Shown: piece after piece, positions 16,189 to 23,808 of the stretch | Numbering within the stretch: position 1 is the first letter of the stretch | Layout: each line of letters starts with the position of its first letter | From: Cryobacterium sp. | GTDB lineage: Bacteria > Actinomycetota > Actinomycetes > Actinomycetales > Microbacteriaceae | Direction of reading: 5' to 3' | Assembly (NCBI RefSeq): GCF_025463825.1 | Contig: NZ_JAODBG010000075.1 | Coordinates: forward strand, 1-45,219 | DNA: 45,219 nucleotides | The notes under the pieces: model-generated | Told to the model about the DNA's origin: nothing | Seen by the model: only the letters and a program-made list of their open reading frames with translations | Databases searched by the model: none | Made by a program: the position numbers and the translations under genes

Positions 16189-17492
16189 CCGCGCCGAACC
16201 GGTATTACCTCGACGCGGTGGCCGTGGAGACCGAACGGAAGGCCGCGCTCGCCGTGCCGATCCAGTCACCGCACCCGGGCGCCCCAGCCGGCATCGCCGC
16301 CGACGTGCGCGCCGCCCTGGCCCTGCTGCAGCCGGAGCTGCTGACCCTGTCGCACCGCATCTTCGACCACGCCGAGGAGGCGTTCCGGGAGACGAACAGC
16401 GTCGCCGACATCCGTGCCCTGCTGGCCGCGCACGGCATCGCGTCCCACGGCAACGCCTACGGCCTCGCCACGGCGTTCGAGGCGGAGATCGGCGACCCGG
16501 CCGGCCCCACCGTGGCGATCCTCGCCGAGTACGACGCCCTGCCCGGCATCGGCCACGGTTGCGGGCACAACATCATCGCCGCCGCCGCGGTCGGCGCGTT
16601 CCTGGCGCTGGCCGCCGTCGCCGACCGGCTGCCCGGCCGGGTGGTGCTGCTGGGCACCCCCGCCGAGGAGGGCGGCAACGGCAAGGAGCTGCTGGCCCGG
16701 GCGGGCGCGTTCGACCTGGTGGATGCGGCGATCATGGTGCATCCGTTCGGCTACGACGCCGCCGACCATCCGTTCATCGGCCGGCGGATCGTGCGGGTGC
16801 GCTACACCGGGGTGGCCGCGCACGCGTCGGCGAGCCCGTTCATGGGCCGGAACGCCCTGGATGCGGTGGCGCTGAACTACCAGGCGGTCGGGTTCCTGCG
16901 CCAGCATCTGCCGCCGGGCGACCGGATCCACGGGGTGGTGCTGGCCGGCGGTGACCGGCCCAACATCGTGCCCGCGTTCGCCGAACTGGAGTATTACCTG
17001 CGCTCGCCCGCGGTGGAGACGCTCAAGGACCTCAGTCGCCGGGTGGAGGACATCGCCCACGGCAGCGCCTTGTCGACCGGCACCACCGTGGAGGTGGACT
17101 GGGACCCGGCGCCGTACTCCCTGCCGATCCGGTTCAATCAGCCGCTGACCGCGCGCTGGGCCGTGCGGCAGGCGGAACTCGGCCGCACCGTGCTGACCCG
17201 GGCGGTGGTTCCCAGCGAACTGGCGGCCTCCACCGATTTCGGCAACGTCAGCGCCAGGGTGCCGTCGATCCACCCGGTGATCAAGGTGAGCCCGCCCGGG
17301 ATCTCCCTGCACACCACCGAGTTCGCCGACTACGCGAACGGGCCGGAGGGCGACCGGGCAGTGTTCGACGGCGCGGACGGGCTGGCGCTCACCGCCGCCG
17401 ATTTCCTGTTCGACGACGAGCTGCGCCAGGCGGTGTCGGCGGACTTCGCCGCATGCGGTGGGGTGCTGGACGTGGAAGGCTATTTCTCATGA
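16185..17492 (+). CDS. M20-family amidohydrolase/peptidase (PM20D2/AbgB-like)
   Basis: A 435-residue metallo-amidohydrolase. Metal-site motifs: 'LAEYDALPGIGHGCGHN' (about 113-129), 'GTPAEEGGNGKELL' (157-170, catalytic Glu) and 'MVHPFGYDAADHPF'. The lid domain carries 'YTGVAAHASASPF' with the bridging His, and the end has 'STDFGNVSARVPSIHPVI' and 'HTTEFADYA'. The short AEYDALPGIGHGCGHN signature is that of the amidohydrolase/dipeptidase branch rather than ArgE. It would remove an N-acyl group or split a dipeptide. ATG 16185 overlaps the LLM stop and its own stop overlaps the ATP-grasp start, so tight coupling is expected. Confidence 0.9.
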   Translation: MTAPNRYYLDAVAVETERKAALAVPIQSPHPGAPAGIAADVRAALALLQPELLTLSHRIFDHAEEAFRETNSVADIRALLAAHGIASHGNAYGLATAFEAEIGDPAGPTVAILAEYDALPGIGHGCGHNIIAAAAVGAFLALAAVADRLPGRVVLLGTPAEEGGNGKELLARAGAFDLVDAAIMVHPFGYDAADHPFIGRRIVRVRYTGVAAHASASPFMGRNALDAVALNYQAVGFLRQHLPPGDRIHGVVLAGGDRPNIVPAFAELEYYLRSPAVETLKDLSRRVEDIAHGSALSTGTTVEVDWDPAPYSLPIRFNQPLTARWAVRQAELGRTVLTRAVVPSELAASTDFGNVSARVPSIHPVIKVSPPGISLHTTEFADYANGPEGDRAVFDGADGLALTAADFLFDDELRQAVSADFAACGGVLDVEGYFS

Positions 17493-18496
17493 GTTCTCTG
17501 ATTGCCCCCGAGGCCACCCCCGTCGTGCACGTGCTGCACGAGAATCCCGACTGGTTCGGCCCGTTCCAGGCCGCGTTCGAGGCCGCGGGCGTGCCGTACC
17601 GCGAATGGCTGCTCGTGGACGGTGTGCTCGACCTCGACGAGGCGCCGCCGGCCGGCATTTTCTGGTCGCGGATCAGCGCCTCCGCGCACACCCGCGGGCA
17701 CGGACTGTCGAAGGACTACACCCGCAGCGTGCTCAACTGGCTGGACGCGTACGGCGCCCGCACCGTGAACGGCCGCCGCACCATCGAACTCGAGGTCAGC
17801 AAGGTGGACCAGCTCACCCGGCTGCGGGCGCAGGGGTTCGACGTGCCGCGCACCCGCGTGGTCGTCGGCACGCACCGGCTGGTCGAGGCGGCGCAGGGCT
17901 TCCCCACGCCGTTCATCACCAAGCACAACCAGGGCGGCAAGGGCCTGGGCGTGCAGAAGTTCGACAGCGCCGCAGAGCTGGCCGCTGCCATCGACGCCGG
18001 CCGGTACGAGGAGCCGGAGGACGGCATCTCGCTGCTGCAGGAGTTCGTGGTGGCGGCGAAGCCCGAGGTGACCCGGGTGGAGATCGTCGGCGACGAGTTC
18101 ATCTACGCGATCACCGCCGACACCGCCCGCGGCGGCTACCAGCTGTGCCCGGCGGATGCCTGCGCCATCGACCCGACCACCGGTGCGCTGCTGCTGCCGC
18201 CCGGCGCCACCATCCTGCCCGAGGCCGGACAGCAGATCTTCGCCCGCCGGGAGGGGTTCGACTCGCCGATCATCGACCGGTACCGGGCGTTCCTGCGCGC
18301 GGAAGGCATCGAGATCGCCGGCATCGAGTTCATCGAGACCGCCGACGGCCGGCTGGTGACCTACGACGTGAACACCAACACCAACTACAACGCGCAGATC
18401 GAGGCCGACGCCCCGAAGAGCGGCCCCGGGGCGATCGTCGCCTACCTGGCGGGGCTGCTCGCCGAGGTCTACCCCGACGTGCCCGCGGACGCATGA
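17489..18496 (+). CDS. ATP-grasp ligase (RimK-like fold)
   Basis: A 335-residue ATP-grasp protein. The N-terminal part, 'VVHVLHENPDWFGPFQAAFE', is a pre-ATP-grasp domain. 'ELEVSKVDQLTRLRAQGFDVPRT' leads into the ATP-binding region with 'FITKHNQGGKGLGVQKF' (Lys plus glycine-rich loop). 'EITRVEIVGDEFIYAIT'-like residues and 'IEIAGIEFIETADGRLVTYD' with 'VNTNTNYN' supply the Mg-binding Glu/Asn at the end. Such ligases join a carboxylate to an amine or thiol via acyl-phosphate. It lies between an M20 amidohydrolase and a GNAT, each with 4-bp overlap. The substrate is unknown; making or remodelling a small peptide or amide-protected cysteine derivative is a guess. Confidence 0.82.
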   Translation: MSSLIAPEATPVVHVLHENPDWFGPFQAAFEAAGVPYREWLLVDGVLDLDEAPPAGIFWSRISASAHTRGHGLSKDYTRSVLNWLDAYGARTVNGRRTIELEVSKVDQLTRLRAQGFDVPRTRVVVGTHRLVEAAQGFPTPFITKHNQGGKGLGVQKFDSAAELAAAIDAGRYEEPEDGISLLQEFVVAAKPEVTRVEIVGDEFIYAITADTARGGYQLCPADACAIDPTTGALLLPPGATILPEAGQQIFARREGFDSPIIDRYRAFLRAEGIEIAGIEFIETADGRLVTYDVNTNTNYNAQIEADAPKSGPGAIVAYLAGLLAEVYPDVPADA

Positions 18497-19116
18497 GCGG
18501 GCCGGGCCTGACGGGCGTGCGGGTGCGCCCAGCCGCCCCGCACGAGTTCGGGCGGGTGGCCGACCTCGTGGAGCTCGGCTTCCGGAACGGCCCGTACGGG
18601 CACCTCCCGGTGTCGGCGGCCCGCACCGCGCTGGTGCGCGATTCGGCCGGTCGGGCGGCGGCGGGCGCGTTGCTCGTCGCTGTTGATGGGCACAGTGCTG
18701 TCGATGGGCACAGTGCTGTCGATGGGCACAGCGCTGTTGATGCAGCCGATGAGACGGCCGTCGTGCCGCTCCTCGGCACCGCCAGCCTGCTACGCGCCGG
18801 CGCATCCGGCACCCGGTTGGCCCGGCAGGGTGAGGCCGAGCTCCGGCTGATCGCGGTCGACCCGGATGCCCGCGGCCGGGGGATCGGCGAAGCGCTGGTG
18901 CTGCACGCGCTGGCGGTGGCCGCCCAGTGGGGCGTCGACGCCGTGGTGCTCGACACCGGCTCGCTCAATCTGCCGGCGCAGCGGCTCTACGACCGGGTCG
19001 GCTTCACGCTCGTGCATGACCGGGTCCCTGGCGGCCTGGGCGGCCCGGGTTCACCCGACGCGATCCCGCCCGTGGTCTACCGATTCGCGCTGTCCACGCG
19101 GCGGGCCTGTCGGTAG
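18493..19116 (+). CDS. GNAT N-acetyltransferase with VDGHSA tandem repeats
   Basis: A 207-residue GNAT. The acetyl-CoA loop is 'RGRGIG' (127-132), preceded by 'AELRLIAVDPDA' (strand 4) and followed by 'VVLDTGSLNLPAQRLYDRVGF' (motif B). Residues 64-81 are three exact VDGHSA repeats encoded by an 18-bp tandem array, inserted between strands 2 and 3 where GNATs normally have a short loop. The ATG at 18493 overlaps the ATP-grasp stop. As last gene of the LLM-M20-ATP-grasp operon it is a candidate for the N-acetylation step of S-modified cysteine salvage (inference from the yxe/ytm operons). Confidence 0.85.
   Translation: MSGPGLTGVRVRPAAPHEFGRVADLVELGFRNGPYGHLPVSAARTALVRDSAGRAAAGALLVAVDGHSAVDGHSAVDGHSAVDAADETAVVPLLGTASLLRAGASGTRLARQGEAELRLIAVDPDARGRGIGEALVLHALAVAAQWGVDAVVLDTGSLNLPAQRLYDRVGFTLVHDRVPGGLGGPGSPDAIPPVVYRFALSTRRACR
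18682..18741 (+). repeat. 18-bp tandem repeat, 3.3 copies
   Basis: Unit GTYGATGGGCACAGYGCT at 18682-18699, 18700-18717 and 18718-18735, plus a partial fourth copy. Copies differ by one or two silent changes. The unit is a multiple of 3, so copy changes lengthen or shorten the GNAT protein without frameshift. Confidence 0.9.
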
Positions 19117-19123
19117 ACGGCAC

Positions 19124-19129
19124 TATTGT
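19124..19129 (+). promoter_or_regulatory. -10 box TATTGT before the small leader ORF
   Basis: TATTGT, then 6 nt, then an ATG at 19136. This is the leaderless geometry seen elsewhere in the window and suggests that the 14-codon ORF, not the larger gene at 19177, has the first start codon. Confidence 0.45.
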
Positions 19130-19135
19130 CGGACC

Positions 19136-19180
19136 ATGCCATATGAGCGTATCGGCCTTGTCGTTGGGCCGGAGCAGTGA
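19136..19180 (+). CDS. Possible 14-residue leader peptide
   Basis: ATG at 19136, 6 nt after TATTGT, opens MPYERIGLVVGPEQ and stops at TGA 19178-19180. The stop overlaps the GTG start of the membrane protein gene (GTGA). The GGAG near its end lies only 2 nt before that GTG, too close for efficient independent initiation. Translation of this leader could therefore be needed to start the next gene. No coding conservation can be checked here. Confidence 0.35.
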   Translation: MPYERIGLVVGPEQ

Positions 19181-19623
19181 TCATCGGTTTTGCGATCGGG
19201 TGGCTTTTCGCCCCGTGGCGGACGGGGTGCTCGATGGACTGGGCGTGGGTGAGTCTCTTCGTGACGTCTCCCGGCTTCGGTGGTGTTGCAGCGGTCATCG
19301 CCGCTTTGATTGCATTCGCCGCCGCAAGGCAATCCGCCCGCGAGGCAGGCCGGCAAGAAGAACAAAATCGACAGCAGCGAAACGGAGCGGATCGCAAGGC
19401 CCAGTGGTGGGCTCGGGCTCAGTGGGCTCTTGACCTGACTGTGAGCGGTGACACGGACAAAGCTACAATCGGGCACCGAGTCTTGAGTTCACTGGCGGAG
19501 AGCGAATGGGCTGACGAACACGAGGCTGACGTGATCGCCGCGGCAACCGACGAAGCCCTGGAAGCTGTGCCCGAATCCTCGACGGAGGGCCGCCGCTGGG
19601 CCAGAATATGGAGTGGGAGGTAG
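19177..19623 (+). CDS. Small membrane-anchored protein of unknown function
   Basis: A 148-residue protein, not recognised. One or two hydrophobic segments at the N-terminus ('MIIGFAIGWLFAPW', then 'GFGGVAAVIAALIAFAAA' ending near residue 50) are followed by a basic, coiled-coil-like stretch 'RQSAREAGRQEEQNRQQRNG' and an acidic C-terminal half. An N-out membrane anchor with cytoplasmic tail is likely. GTG 19177 overlaps the leader ORF stop; ATG 19234 is an alternative. The next small gene follows after 2 nt. G+C content is lower than in the neighbours, hinting at a different origin. Confidence 0.55.
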   Translation: MIIGFAIGWLFAPWRTGCSMDWAWVSLFVTSPGFGGVAAVIAALIAFAAARQSAREAGRQEEQNRQQRNGADRKAQWWARAQWALDLTVSGDTDKATIGHRVLSSLAESEWADEHEADVIAAATDEALEAVPESSTEGRRWARIWSGR

Positions 19624-19625
19624 AC

Positions 19626-19835
19626 ATGGCGCTCAACAGAAGAAACGCGAAGATGGGCAAGTCCCTCACGCGGGATGCCAAAGCTCCCGCGGGGGATGGG
19701 TATCGCTCAGCGTCATCGGGGAGATACGTTTCTCAGGCTGAACGCGTTGCCGCGGCACGTGCACGGGTGACGGCCGACGCAAAGCGAGGTGTCAAGACGG
19801 CCACGTGGATCGTCGATCTGGCGAAGCAGGCTTAG
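19626..19835 (+). CDS. Small basic protein of unknown function
   Basis: A 69-residue, Lys/Arg-rich protein, not recognised. It opens 'MALNRRNAKMGKSLTRDAK', with 'GYRSASSGRYVSQAERVAAA' in the middle. A strong GGGAGGT 4 nt before ATG 19626 fixes the start and overlaps the previous gene's stop region, so the two small genes form an operon. The 'RSASSGRYVS' stretch resembles short proteins often found beside toxin-antitoxin or mobile genes, but that is impression only. Confidence 0.55.
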   Translation: MALNRRNAKMGKSLTRDAKAPAGDGYRSASSGRYVSQAERVAAARARVTADAKRGVKTATWIVDLAKQA

Positions 19836-19932
19836 CCGCAGGACAATCAGCCGCAGCGCAAGCATCGTTACCGCGTGTTGCGAGTGTGACGCCGCGGGAC
19901 GCATCATCCGTCAATTGCGCGTGGCCGGGCCG

Positions 19933-19938
19933 TAGCGT
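19933..19938 (+). promoter_or_regulatory. Leaderless -10 box TAGCGT before DUF1684 gene
   Basis: TAGCGT, then 6 nt, then ATG 19945. The 109-nt gap from 19836 to 19944 holds this box and nothing else recognisable. Confidence 0.55.
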
Positions 19939-19944
19939 GCAGTC

Positions 19945-20796
19945 ATGAGCACAGAGACGATCAACACAGAGACGATTTCCCCGGCCATCGACCGCGCTGC
20001 ATTCGGATCAGAGTGGGAGGCGTGGCATGCCGCGCACGAGACGCAGCGCGCGTCGGAGCACGGCTTCCTCGCGATCACCGGGCTGCACTTTCTCACCGAG
20101 GAGCCGCAGCGTTTCGAGGATGCGCCCGGCGCCTGGTCGGCCACCGCCGACGGGCCGGTGGTGGAGCTCGCCCAGGGGGAGGAACTCAGCGTCGCCGCCG
20201 GGCCGCTGACCGGCCGGCACGACTTCGGGCCGGTCGCCGAGCGGGACGGCCTCAACGCCGTCGCGGGCGAGACCGTGATCGAGATCGCCAAGCGCGGTGG
20301 CCACATCGTCGTGCGGCCCCGGCACCCCGGCACCGCGTTCCGGGCGGCGTACCCGGGCACACCCACTTACCTGCCGAACCCGCGCTGGTTCGTCGCCGCC
20401 CGGTACCTTCCGTTCGGGACGCCCCGCGAGGTCACCGTCGGTGCCGCGGTCGAGGGCCTGCAGCACGTCTACGAGGCGCCGGGGGAGCTGGAGTTCGAGC
20501 TCCGCGGCGAGACCTTCCGGCTCACCGCGTTCAACGGGCATGCCCCGGACAGCCTGCTCGTGCTGTTCACCGACGCCACGAGCGGCATCACCACGTATGC
20601 GGCCAACCGGGCGTTGTCGGTGGCCGCGCCCGATGCATCCGGCGCCACCACACTGGACTTCAACCGGGCCGTGAACCTGCCCTGCGCGTACACCGATTAC
20701 GCCACCTGCCCGCTGCCGCCGGCGGAGAACCGGCTGCCGATCGGGATCGAGGCGGGGGAGAAGACACCGCTCGACCGCATCACCGTGGAGCTCTGA
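19945..20796 (+). CDS. DUF1684 domain protein
   Basis: A 283-residue protein of the DUF1684 family, biochemically uncharacterised as far as I know. The family end motif is clear: 'LDFNRAVNLPCAYTDYATCP' followed by 'LPPAENRLPIGIEAGEK'. The N-terminal half has the usual 'WEAWHAAHETQR', 'GFLAITGLHFL' and 'PRWFVAARYLPF'. No signal peptide. It precedes an LLM monooxygenase by 3 nt, and in this window it belongs to the LLM-rich island, so it may supply or process a substrate or product for the flavin enzyme. Leaderless start at 19945. Confidence 0.85.
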   Translation: MSTETINTETISPAIDRAAFGSEWEAWHAAHETQRASEHGFLAITGLHFLTEEPQRFEDAPGAWSATADGPVVELAQGEELSVAAGPLTGRHDFGPVAERDGLNAVAGETVIEIAKRGGHIVVRPRHPGTAFRAAYPGTPTYLPNPRWFVAARYLPFGTPREVTVGAAVEGLQHVYEAPGELEFELRGETFRLTAFNGHAPDSLLVLFTDATSGITTYAANRALSVAAPDASGATTLDFNRAVNLPCAYTDYATCPLPPAENRLPIGIEAGEKTPLDRITVEL

Positions 20797-20799
20797 CCC

Positions 20800-21936
20800 G
20801 TGAAGTTCCAGGTTCTCGACATCATCCCGTACCTCACCAACCCGGTCACCGGCCGGATCGTGTCACCCAGCGACCGGTTCGCGCAGACCATCCAGGTGGC
20901 CCGCCGGGCGGAGGAACTGGGCTTCGATGCCTACTCGGTGGGGGAGCGGCACGCTGGGCGCTTCCTGTCCTCGGCGCCGGCCGTGCTGCTCGGCGCGATC
21001 GCGGCAACCACCTCGCGCATCCGGCTGCAGTCCGGCGTGACCGTGTTGTCGCTGCTCGACCCGATCCGGGTGGCCGAGGACTACGCCACCATCGACCAGA
21101 TCTCCCGCGGCCGGCTCGACCTCACCATCGGCAAGGGCAACGAGGCCCAGCATTTCCCGCTGTTCGGGCTGCTCGTGGAGGACCAGTGGGAGCTCGTCGC
21201 CGAGAAGTACGAGCTGCTGCGCCGGCTGTGGCGGGAGACCGGCGTGACCTGGTCCGGTGAGTTCCGGCCCCCGGTCGTCGACATCACCACCCTGCCGCGC
21301 CCGTACGCCGGCGCACCACGGGTGTGGCACGGGTCGGCGACCACGCTGGCCTCGGCCGCGCTGGCCGCCAAGTGGGGCGACCCGCTGTTCACCGCCAACG
21401 CCATTCAGCCACGGCAGAACTACTCGGTGCTGATCGAGCACTACCGCGACGAATACGCACGAAACGGGCACGACCCGCGGTTCGCGTATCTGGGGTCAGG
21501 GTCGGGCAGCACCTTCCTCGCCGACACCACCCAGCAGGCCAAGGAGCAGTACGGGCCGGTCTATGAGGCCATCGTCGCGGCGACCCACGTGCCGGGCAAC
21601 AACACCCCGTTCCGTGACATCGACCACGCCGTGGCGGAGGGCCCGGCGCTGGTGGGCAGCCCGCAGCAGGTGATCGACAAGATCCTGTCGTACCACCAGC
21701 TGTTCCGGCACGACCTGCAGTCGATCAGCCTGCCGACGACGGTGCCGTTCGAACAGCAGCTGGAGATCCTCGAGCGGTTCGCCACCGAGGTGATTCCCAC
21801 GGTGCGCCGCGAGGCCCCCACCACCCTGTGGGGCGACGACGACCCGTACGGCGCCCGCCCGGCCTTCGCCGGCGCCCAGTCAGCGGATGCGGCCGCCGCC
21901 GTCACCGCGGCCTCGCGGCCTCGCGTGCTCGCCTGA
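20800..21936 (+). CDS. LLM-class flavin-dependent oxidoreductase (luciferase-like)
   Basis: A 378-residue enzyme of the shorter luciferase-like branch: 'VARRAEELGFDAYSVGERHA', 'RIRLQSGVTVLSLLDPIRVA', 'SRGRLDLTIGKGNEAQHFPL' and 'PRVWHGSATTLASAALAAKW'. It probably uses reduced flavin and O2 like its relatives. GTG start at 20800, with GGAG 10 nt upstream inside the DUF1684 gene. Paired with DUF1684. It ends in an Ala-rich tail. The next genes are on the opposite strand and converge on it. Confidence 0.88.
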   Translation: MKFQVLDIIPYLTNPVTGRIVSPSDRFAQTIQVARRAEELGFDAYSVGERHAGRFLSSAPAVLLGAIAATTSRIRLQSGVTVLSLLDPIRVAEDYATIDQISRGRLDLTIGKGNEAQHFPLFGLLVEDQWELVAEKYELLRRLWRETGVTWSGEFRPPVVDITTLPRPYAGAPRVWHGSATTLASAALAAKWGDPLFTANAIQPRQNYSVLIEHYRDEYARNGHDPRFAYLGSGSGSTFLADTTQQAKEQYGPVYEAIVAATHVPGNNTPFRDIDHAVAEGPALVGSPQQVIDKILSYHQLFRHDLQSISLPTTVPFEQQLEILERFATEVIPTVRREAPTTLWGDDDPYGARPAFAGAQSADAAAAVTAASRPRVLA

Positions 21937-21959
21937 CCGGCGGGCGTCTCGCGGGTCAG
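21933..21959. terminator. Short dyad between convergent LLM and HHH genes
   Basis: CTGACC (21933-21938) and GGTCAG (21954-21959) flank a GC-rich loop and overlap or touch both stop codons. Possible bidirectional terminator, without T-run. Confidence 0.35.
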
Positions 21960-22576
21960 TAGTCGACGCGACGGCTGAAGCTGCGCTTGGCGCGCGGACG
22001 GGCGGAGCAGAAGGCCTCGGCGCGCAGGCGCACGAGCTCGTGCGGCTGGAGACCGGCCGAGGCCGCGAAGTCCTCGAGGGAGCCGAATCCGCCGCGCCTG
22101 GCGCGGTCGGCGATCACGGTCTTGGCCAGCCCGCGATCCATGCCGGTGAGTCGTGCCAGGGTGCGCTGGTTCGCCGTGTTCACGTCGATCATTTCGGCGG
22201 GGGTGGCCGGCACCGGCGGCGCGGCGGCCGCGGCCTGCTGGCTTTGCTCGGCTCGGCTCGCCCGGCGTCGGCGCGGAGCCGGCGGGGCGTCGGCGAGATA
22301 GTCGGACCTGGCGGTTCCCCTGCCGCCGAGCAGCTTCTGCGCTTCCTCCGGAATCGCCGCCGCGCGCTGCCGCGGACCGGTCGGCGGGCGGTTCCTGGCG
22401 TTGCCCGGGCGCGCGTTGCCGAAGATCGTGAGGCCGTTCTCGCGCCGGCCCCACAGCAGCAGCAGCAGCAGCCACGAGCTGGTGCCGAGGCGCCACCACA
22501 CCGTCGGTCCCGCGTTCGCCTGGGCCGCGCTCGCCTGGACCGCGGTGGCCCGGAAGCGACCTGGAGCGTTTGTCAT
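21956..22576 (-). CDS. Membrane-anchored helix-hairpin-helix (ComEA-like) protein
   Basis: A 206-residue protein. A hydrophobic segment (about 25-42, 'TVWWRLGTSSWLLLLLL') is followed by a low-complexity Pro/Ala linker and a C-terminal HhH domain (129-190): 'IDVNTANQRTLARLTGMDRG', 'AKTVIADRARRGGF', 'SLEDFAASAGLQPHELVRL'. HhH domains bind DNA non-specifically or act as protein modules; ComEA does so in DNA uptake, but this protein stands outside a com operon. It follows the unknown gene by 7 nt and is the last gene of the radical-SAM operon, so it may work with those proteins. Confidence 0.75.
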   Translation of the reverse strand: MTNAPGRFRATAVQASAAQANAGPTVWWRLGTSSWLLLLLLWGRRENGLTIFGNARPGNARNRPPTGPRQRAAAIPEEAQKLLGGRGTARSDYLADAPPAPRRRRASRAEQSQQAAAAAPPVPATPAEMIDVNTANQRTLARLTGMDRGLAKTVIADRARRGGFGSLEDFAASAGLQPHELVRLRAEAFCSARPRAKRSFSRRVDY

Positions 22577-22583
22577 CGGTGCG

Positions 22584-23078
22584 CTACGCCTCGGTGCGGA
22601 CGTTCAGCACCATGGTCACGGCGTCATCCGCCTCCCGGGTCTCCGAGACCAGGTCGAAGCCGGAGCTTTCCCCGCGCAGCCGGATCTTCTGAGCCACGGC
22701 CTGCTGCACCATCAGCGCGTATTCGCCGTCGAGCCGCTGCAGCAGTTCGCTCGCCCGCTCGACGGGGACCTCGCGGCCGTCCAGGCTCTCCACGTGCGCC
22801 TCCCAGGCCGCGTCCTCGGTGAGCGTCATCGTCAGCGAGACGCCGTCGATCTCGGCCGTGACGAGCGTGGCGGACACGTCGACCGCCGTGGCGCCGAGGT
22901 TGGTCAGGGCGGTGGAGAGCAGGGTGCTGTCCTTCATGCGGGTGCGCACCCGGATCTCCGGTGCCGGACCGGAACCGTTCTTGCCCCTGGCGGTCAGAGT
23001 CGCACCGAGCGCGCCGACACCACCGGCGGCGGCGGCAGCGGCCAGGGCGATGGGAAGGAGGATGAGGGTGACACTCAT
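22584..23078 (-). CDS. Unknown protein in radical-SAM operon (DUF1257/Ycf35-like impression)
   Basis: A 164-residue protein. The N-terminus is hydrophobic ('SVTLILLPIALAAAAAAGG', signal-anchor-like). The rest, from 'IRVRTRMKDSTLLSTALTNL' to 'YALMVQQAVAQKIRLRGESS', has the order and length of DUF1257/Ycf35-like proteins as I remember them; this is a weak similarity that needs a profile search. ATG 23078 overlaps the radical-SAM stop (ATGA). In some bacteria DUF1257, DUF2997, a 4Fe-4S protein and an AAA ATPase form a conserved set of unknown function, which would match this neighbourhood. Confidence 0.5.
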   Translation of the reverse strand: MSVTLILLPIALAAAAAAGGVGALGATLTARGKNGSGPAPEIRVRTRMKDSTLLSTALTNLGATAVDVSATLVTAEIDGVSLTMTLTEDAAWEAHVESLDGREVPVERASELLQRLDGEYALMVQQAVAQKIRLRGESSGFDLVSETREADDAVTMVLNVRTEA

Positions 23079-23808
23079 GCGAGTCTCGCTTTCGTTCCAG
23101 GCCGGTCCTGTCGGGGACCGAGGTCATGCAGAAGGTGTTCGAGGGCCGCGTCGTCGGCCCAACCGTTCACGTCGATCCGGCCGTCCGGGTGGATGCGGAT
23201 CTCCAACCGGGCGCGCCCGCCCTCCCGTTCGATCCGGGCGACCTCCTCGGCGTACACCGGGGTGAGCGCGCGGATGCCTGGTTCGTCGAACCGAGCCAGG
23301 GCCGCACCGCGTCCGGCTGGTCGCGGAGGTACGGTCCGTCCACGAGCAGGTCGGTGGCGGCGAGCAGCCGGGCGATGTCCGGGCGGGTGGCCGCCCACCC
23401 GGTGAGTCGGTCCAGGGTGTAACCGGTGAAGGTCATCACGCTCAGCCCGGCGGCGCGGAAAGCCTCGGCGATGGTCGCCAGCCCCGCCGCCTGGTCGAAG
23501 GGTTCGCCGCCGAGGAGGGTGATTCCCAGGGCGCCGGCGCGCTCGGCATCCGCCACAAAACCCACGGCGAGCTCGACCGTGTTCTCGAGCCGGCCCCCGC
23601 TCGCCGCCCACAGGTGCGGGTTGAAACAGCCGGGGCAGCGCACGCTGCAGCCCTACACCCACAGGGCGGCACGCTGGCCTGGGCCTTCGGCGCCCGTGGC
23701 GGGCAGGAACCGCGACCAGCGTAGTTCCGCACCCGCCCGCTCGACAGGCTCGACCGTGCCGAGCTCCGGCGTGGCACCGCGCACCCGGGGAGTGGCGAGC
23801 AAGGTCAC
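23075..23808 (-). pseudogene. Radical-SAM activase-like protein (NrdG-type) with C-terminal extension, amber codon and frameshift
   Basis: The protein would start at GTG 23808 (GTGA overlap with the upstream gene). It shows 'GPGQRAALWV', then a TAG (23653-23655) exactly where the family has Gln, then 'GCSVRCPGCFNPHLWA' with the CxxxCxxC cluster motif. It continues 'GITLLGGEPFDQAAGLATIA' and 'LLVDGPYLRDQPDAVRPWLG', loses the frame near 23280 after 'STNQ', and resumes as 'GIRALTPVYAEEVARIEREG'. The end 'RLEIRIHPDGRIDVNGWADD' resembles a DUF2997-type domain (from memory). A CAG-to-TAG change plus one missing G explain the damage. Two independent lesions argue for a real pseudogene. Confidence 0.78.

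Noticed and set aside
18682-18741. Possible CRISPR or phase-variable switch
   Set aside because: Unit of 18 bp without spacers, and a multiple of 3, so neither a CRISPR array nor an on/off frame switch.
19136-19835. Firm toxin-antitoxin call for the two small genes
   Set aside because: No known toxin or antitoxin motif; only size, pairing and base composition suggest it.
23653-23655. Programmed readthrough or pyrrolysine codon in the radical-SAM gene
   Set aside because: A second, independent frameshift lies downstream, so the gene is better explained as decayed.
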